A stretch of DNA of 6,717 bases from CAZIRO01 sp964541595. GTDB taxonomy: Bacteria; Acidobacteriota; HRBIN11. The position numbers and the translations under genes were made by a program. The stretch covers positions 1-6,717 of the forward strand of contig CAZIRO010000151.1 of assembly GCA_964541595.1 (NCBI GenBank), written 5' to 3'. The notes under the pieces are model-generated. The model ran no database searches. It saw only the letters and a program-made list of their open reading frames with translations, and was not told where the DNA came from. Shown here one piece after another: positions 5,885 through 6,717 of this stretch; position 1 is the stretch's first letter, and every line of letters starts with the position of its first letter.

Positions 5885-6397
5885 CTATCGGTGCGGAGGA
5901 CGAAACCAGTCATACGGCGCCCCCGTCCGGGGATCCCGAATTTGCGGATCATTCCAGGGACGCCGCTGCTCGTCCGGATTCGCCGGGTCATACAACCGGG
6001 TCACAAAATAGATCAGCCACGCGGGTTCAGGACCCAGCGCCCGGATCCCGTGCCAGTAATGACCCGGAACCCGCACCAGACAGGGAGACTCGCCGTGTGC
6101 CACGATCTCGACAAGTTGACCGCGCGTTGGGGAATCCGCGGTATCGTCATAGGCGCAGATCTTCAACGCACCGCGCACCACAAAGAAATAATCGACCTGT
6201 CCCCGGACATGCCGATGCCATGCGCGCACAACGTTCGGAAAAGTCATGGAGAGATTGGCCTGGACAATGGTGTCCTCACCGAGCAGATCCCGCCAATCCG
6301 AACGCCATACCTCCATAAAAAAACCCCGATCGTCCACGAACCGGGGCAGTTCGAGTACCCGAATCCCGGGAAGCGGAAAATCCTCTCGCATGCGCAT
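5885..6397 (-). CDS. RmlC-like cupin, dTDP-4-dehydrorhamnose 3,5-epimerase family
   Basis: This is 170 residues from the ATG at 6397. Family features include GIRVLELPRFVDDRGFFMEVWRS near the N-terminus (the DxRG-F motif, about 22-27), the core AWHRH (59-63, holding the candidate catalytic histidine), a double-stranded beta-helix centre DYFFVVRGALKICAYDD (69-85), VPGHYWHGIRALG (111-123), and the ending YDPANPDEQRRPWNDPQI (136-153), very typical of RmlC relatives. True RmlC has GLHYQ where this has AWHRH. That form occurs in diverged sugar-nucleotide epimerase-like proteins of uncertain substrate, so rhamnose synthesis is not assured; no rmlA, rmlB or rmlD is present. Starts at TTG 6418, ATG 6397 and ATG 6391 share the frame. 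I chose 6397 from the family start and the promoter position; no strong ribosome site is seen. It is the first gene of the probable operon, 54 bp before fchA. Confidence 0.85.
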   Translation of the reverse strand: MRMREDFPLPGIRVLELPRFVDDRGFFMEVWRSDWRDLLGEDTIVQANLSMTFPNVVRAWHRHVRGQVDYFFVVRGALKICAYDDTADSPTRGQLVEIVAHGESPCLVRVPGHYWHGIRALGPEPAWLIYFVTRLYDPANPDEQRRPWNDPQIRDPRTGAPYDWFRPPHR

Positions 6398-6432
6398 CGG
6401 ACCACATCCGTGTGCCAAATCGTTCGGTTCTT

Positions 6433-6461
6433 ATTCTATCGGACCGTCGACGATTCGGCAA
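6433..6461 (-). promoter_or_regulatory. Candidate sigma-70-type promoter of the epimerase-fchA-rocA-TPR-ftcD operon
   Basis: On the minus strand, -35 TTGCCG (6461-6456, four of six consensus bases) and -10 TAGAAT (6438-6433, five of six) are separated by exactly 17 bp. Transcription would begin near 6426. That leaves roughly 30 bases to the ATG at 6397 but only about 8 to the TTG at 6418, which argues for the later start. Confidence 0.6.
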
Positions 6462-6504
6462 TACGTACGGTCGTGGGATCGGGACAGGCCATGGGACATG
6501 CGCA

Positions 6505-6538
6505 CCACCGGATCCACCGGTGGGCCGGTGGCCACCGG
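6505..6538. repeat. Nested CCACCGG/CCGGTGG palindromes
   Basis: This stretch contains CCACCGG (6505-6511), the 10-bp palindrome CCACCGGTGG (6514-6523) and the 14-bp perfect palindrome CCGGTGGCCACCGG (6525-6538). Several mutually exclusive GC-rich hairpins are possible. It runs directly into the heptamer array. Confidence 0.8.
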
Positions 6539-6621
6539 TCTCCGGTCCCGGGTGGCGGGTATTTAGGTCTCAGGTCTCAGGTCCCAGGTCTCAGGTCTCA
6601 GGTGGCAGGTGGCGGGTATTT
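6537..6621 (+). repeat. Heptamer tandem array, GGTNNNN type
   Basis: Twelve 7-bp units all begin with GGT. In order they are GGTCTCC, GGTCCCG, GGTGGCG, GGTATTT, a single extra A at 6565, then GGTCTCA twice, GGTCCCA, GGTCTCA twice, GGTGGCA, GGTGGCG and GGTATTT. The 14-bp block GGTGGCGGGTATTT thus occurs twice (6551-6564 and 6608-6621) flanking the GGTCTCA core. The heptamer period does not keep a reading frame (7 is not a multiple of 3) and the region is not protein-like. Confidence 0.88.
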
Positions 6622-6623
6622 GC

Positions 6624-6651
6624 GACAGGAGACGGAAGACAGGGGACGGGG
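6624..6651 (+). repeat. Second heptamer tandem array, GACRGRR type
   Basis: The four consecutive units are GACAGGA, GACGGAA, GACAGGG and GACGGGG. They start two bases after the end of the GGT array. The motif resembles the GGGACAGG core of the bracketing 20-bp inverted repeat. Confidence 0.65.
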
Positions 6652-6679
6652 CATCGCATGGACTGGGGATAGCGCATGA

Positions 6680-6689
6680 CCGCATGCGG
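6680..6689. repeat. 10-bp perfect palindrome
   Basis: CCGCATGCGG lies just inside the right arm of the 20-bp inverted repeat. Related GCATG and GCGCAT words occur nearby (6652-6677). Significance is unknown. Confidence 0.5.
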
Positions 6690-6717
6690 ACCCACGGTGT
6701 CCCATGGCCTGTCCCGA

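Larger units (their letters stand above)
6479..6717. repeat. Repeat-filled element bracketed by a perfect 20-bp inverted repeat
   Basis: The left arm TCGGGACAGGCCATGGGACA (6479-6498) is the exact reverse complement of 6698-6717, the last bases of the window. The enclosed 199 bp contain no believable gene but several palindromes and two heptamer repeat families. The right arm may extend past the window edge. It could be a non-autonomous, MITE-like or REP/BIME-like element, or paired protein-binding sites upstream of the operon promoter. No target-site duplication can be judged, because the right flank is missing. Confidence 0.75.

Noticed and set aside
6537..6651. CRISPR array
   Set aside because: The units are 7 bp in direct tandem with no unique spacers, and no cas genes are present.
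6642..6668. G-quadruplex from GGGG runs
   Set aside because: Only three runs of four G are present (6642-6645, 6648-6651, 6665-6668), and the heptamer array offers only GG pairs, so a stable four-run structure is not supported.
6412..6672. Plus-strand open frame of 86 codons over the repeat region
   Set aside because: Its translation is a low-complexity Arg/Ser/Gly string produced by the repeats, with no ribosome site and no domain.
5651..6679. Long plus-strand open frame of 342 codons
   Set aside because: It lies antisense to the cyclodeaminase and epimerase genes, whose proteins have clear family motifs. Its own translation is rich in Arg, Pro and His and its end runs through the heptamer repeats.

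Overview
This is a bacterial window of moderately high GC with compact gene packing. It has canonical GGAGG-type ribosome binding sites and a recognisable -35/-10 promoter. The lineage cannot be fixed from the sequence. An exported protein combining a carboxypeptidase-regulatory-like domain with TPRs, and G-rich heptamer repeats between genes, would fit an Acidobacteriota-like or other deep-branching, possibly thermophilic group, but this is a weak inference.

Layout, left to right. Positions 1-333 (minus) hold the N-terminal part of a coiled-coil protein that runs off the left edge; its DNA is built from 33-bp (11-residue) repeats. A divergent intergenic region (334-450) with a small palindrome leads to a macro-domain protein (451-1050, plus). 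Convergent with it, overlapping by 7 bp, is a small minus-strand protein (1044-1532) that looks like the N-terminal zinc-ribbon part of an IS1595-type transposase without its catalytic domain. From about 6400 leftwards, five tightly spaced minus-strand genes form a probable operon: an RmlC-like cupin epimerase, methenyl-THF cyclodeaminase (fchA type), L-glutamate-gamma-semialdehyde dehydrogenase (rocA/pruA type), an exported carboxypeptidase-regulatory/TPR protein, and glutamate formimidoyltransferase (ftcD). The zinc-ribbon gene may be the last member. A plausible sigma-70-type promoter lies just upstream of the epimerase. The right end (6462-6717) has no believable gene and is packed with palindromes and heptamer tandem repeats, bracketed by a perfect 20-bp inverted repeat whose right arm ends on the last base of the window.

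How the genes fit together. FtcD moves the formimino group of N-formimino-L-glutamate to tetrahydrofolate and releases glutamate. The cyclodeaminase converts formimino-THF to methenyl-THF plus ammonia. The dehydrogenase also ends in glutamate, from proline or arginine/ornithine. The operon therefore looks like a glutamate-yielding amino-acid catabolism and one-carbon salvage unit, with the two halves of the animal bifunctional FTCD encoded as separate genes that do not adjoin. No hutH, hutU, hutI or proline dehydrogenase gene is in the window. I see no clear new defence or mobile system. The most unusual items are the bracketed repeat element at the right end, the catalytic-domain-less transposase-like protein, and the make-up of the operon.
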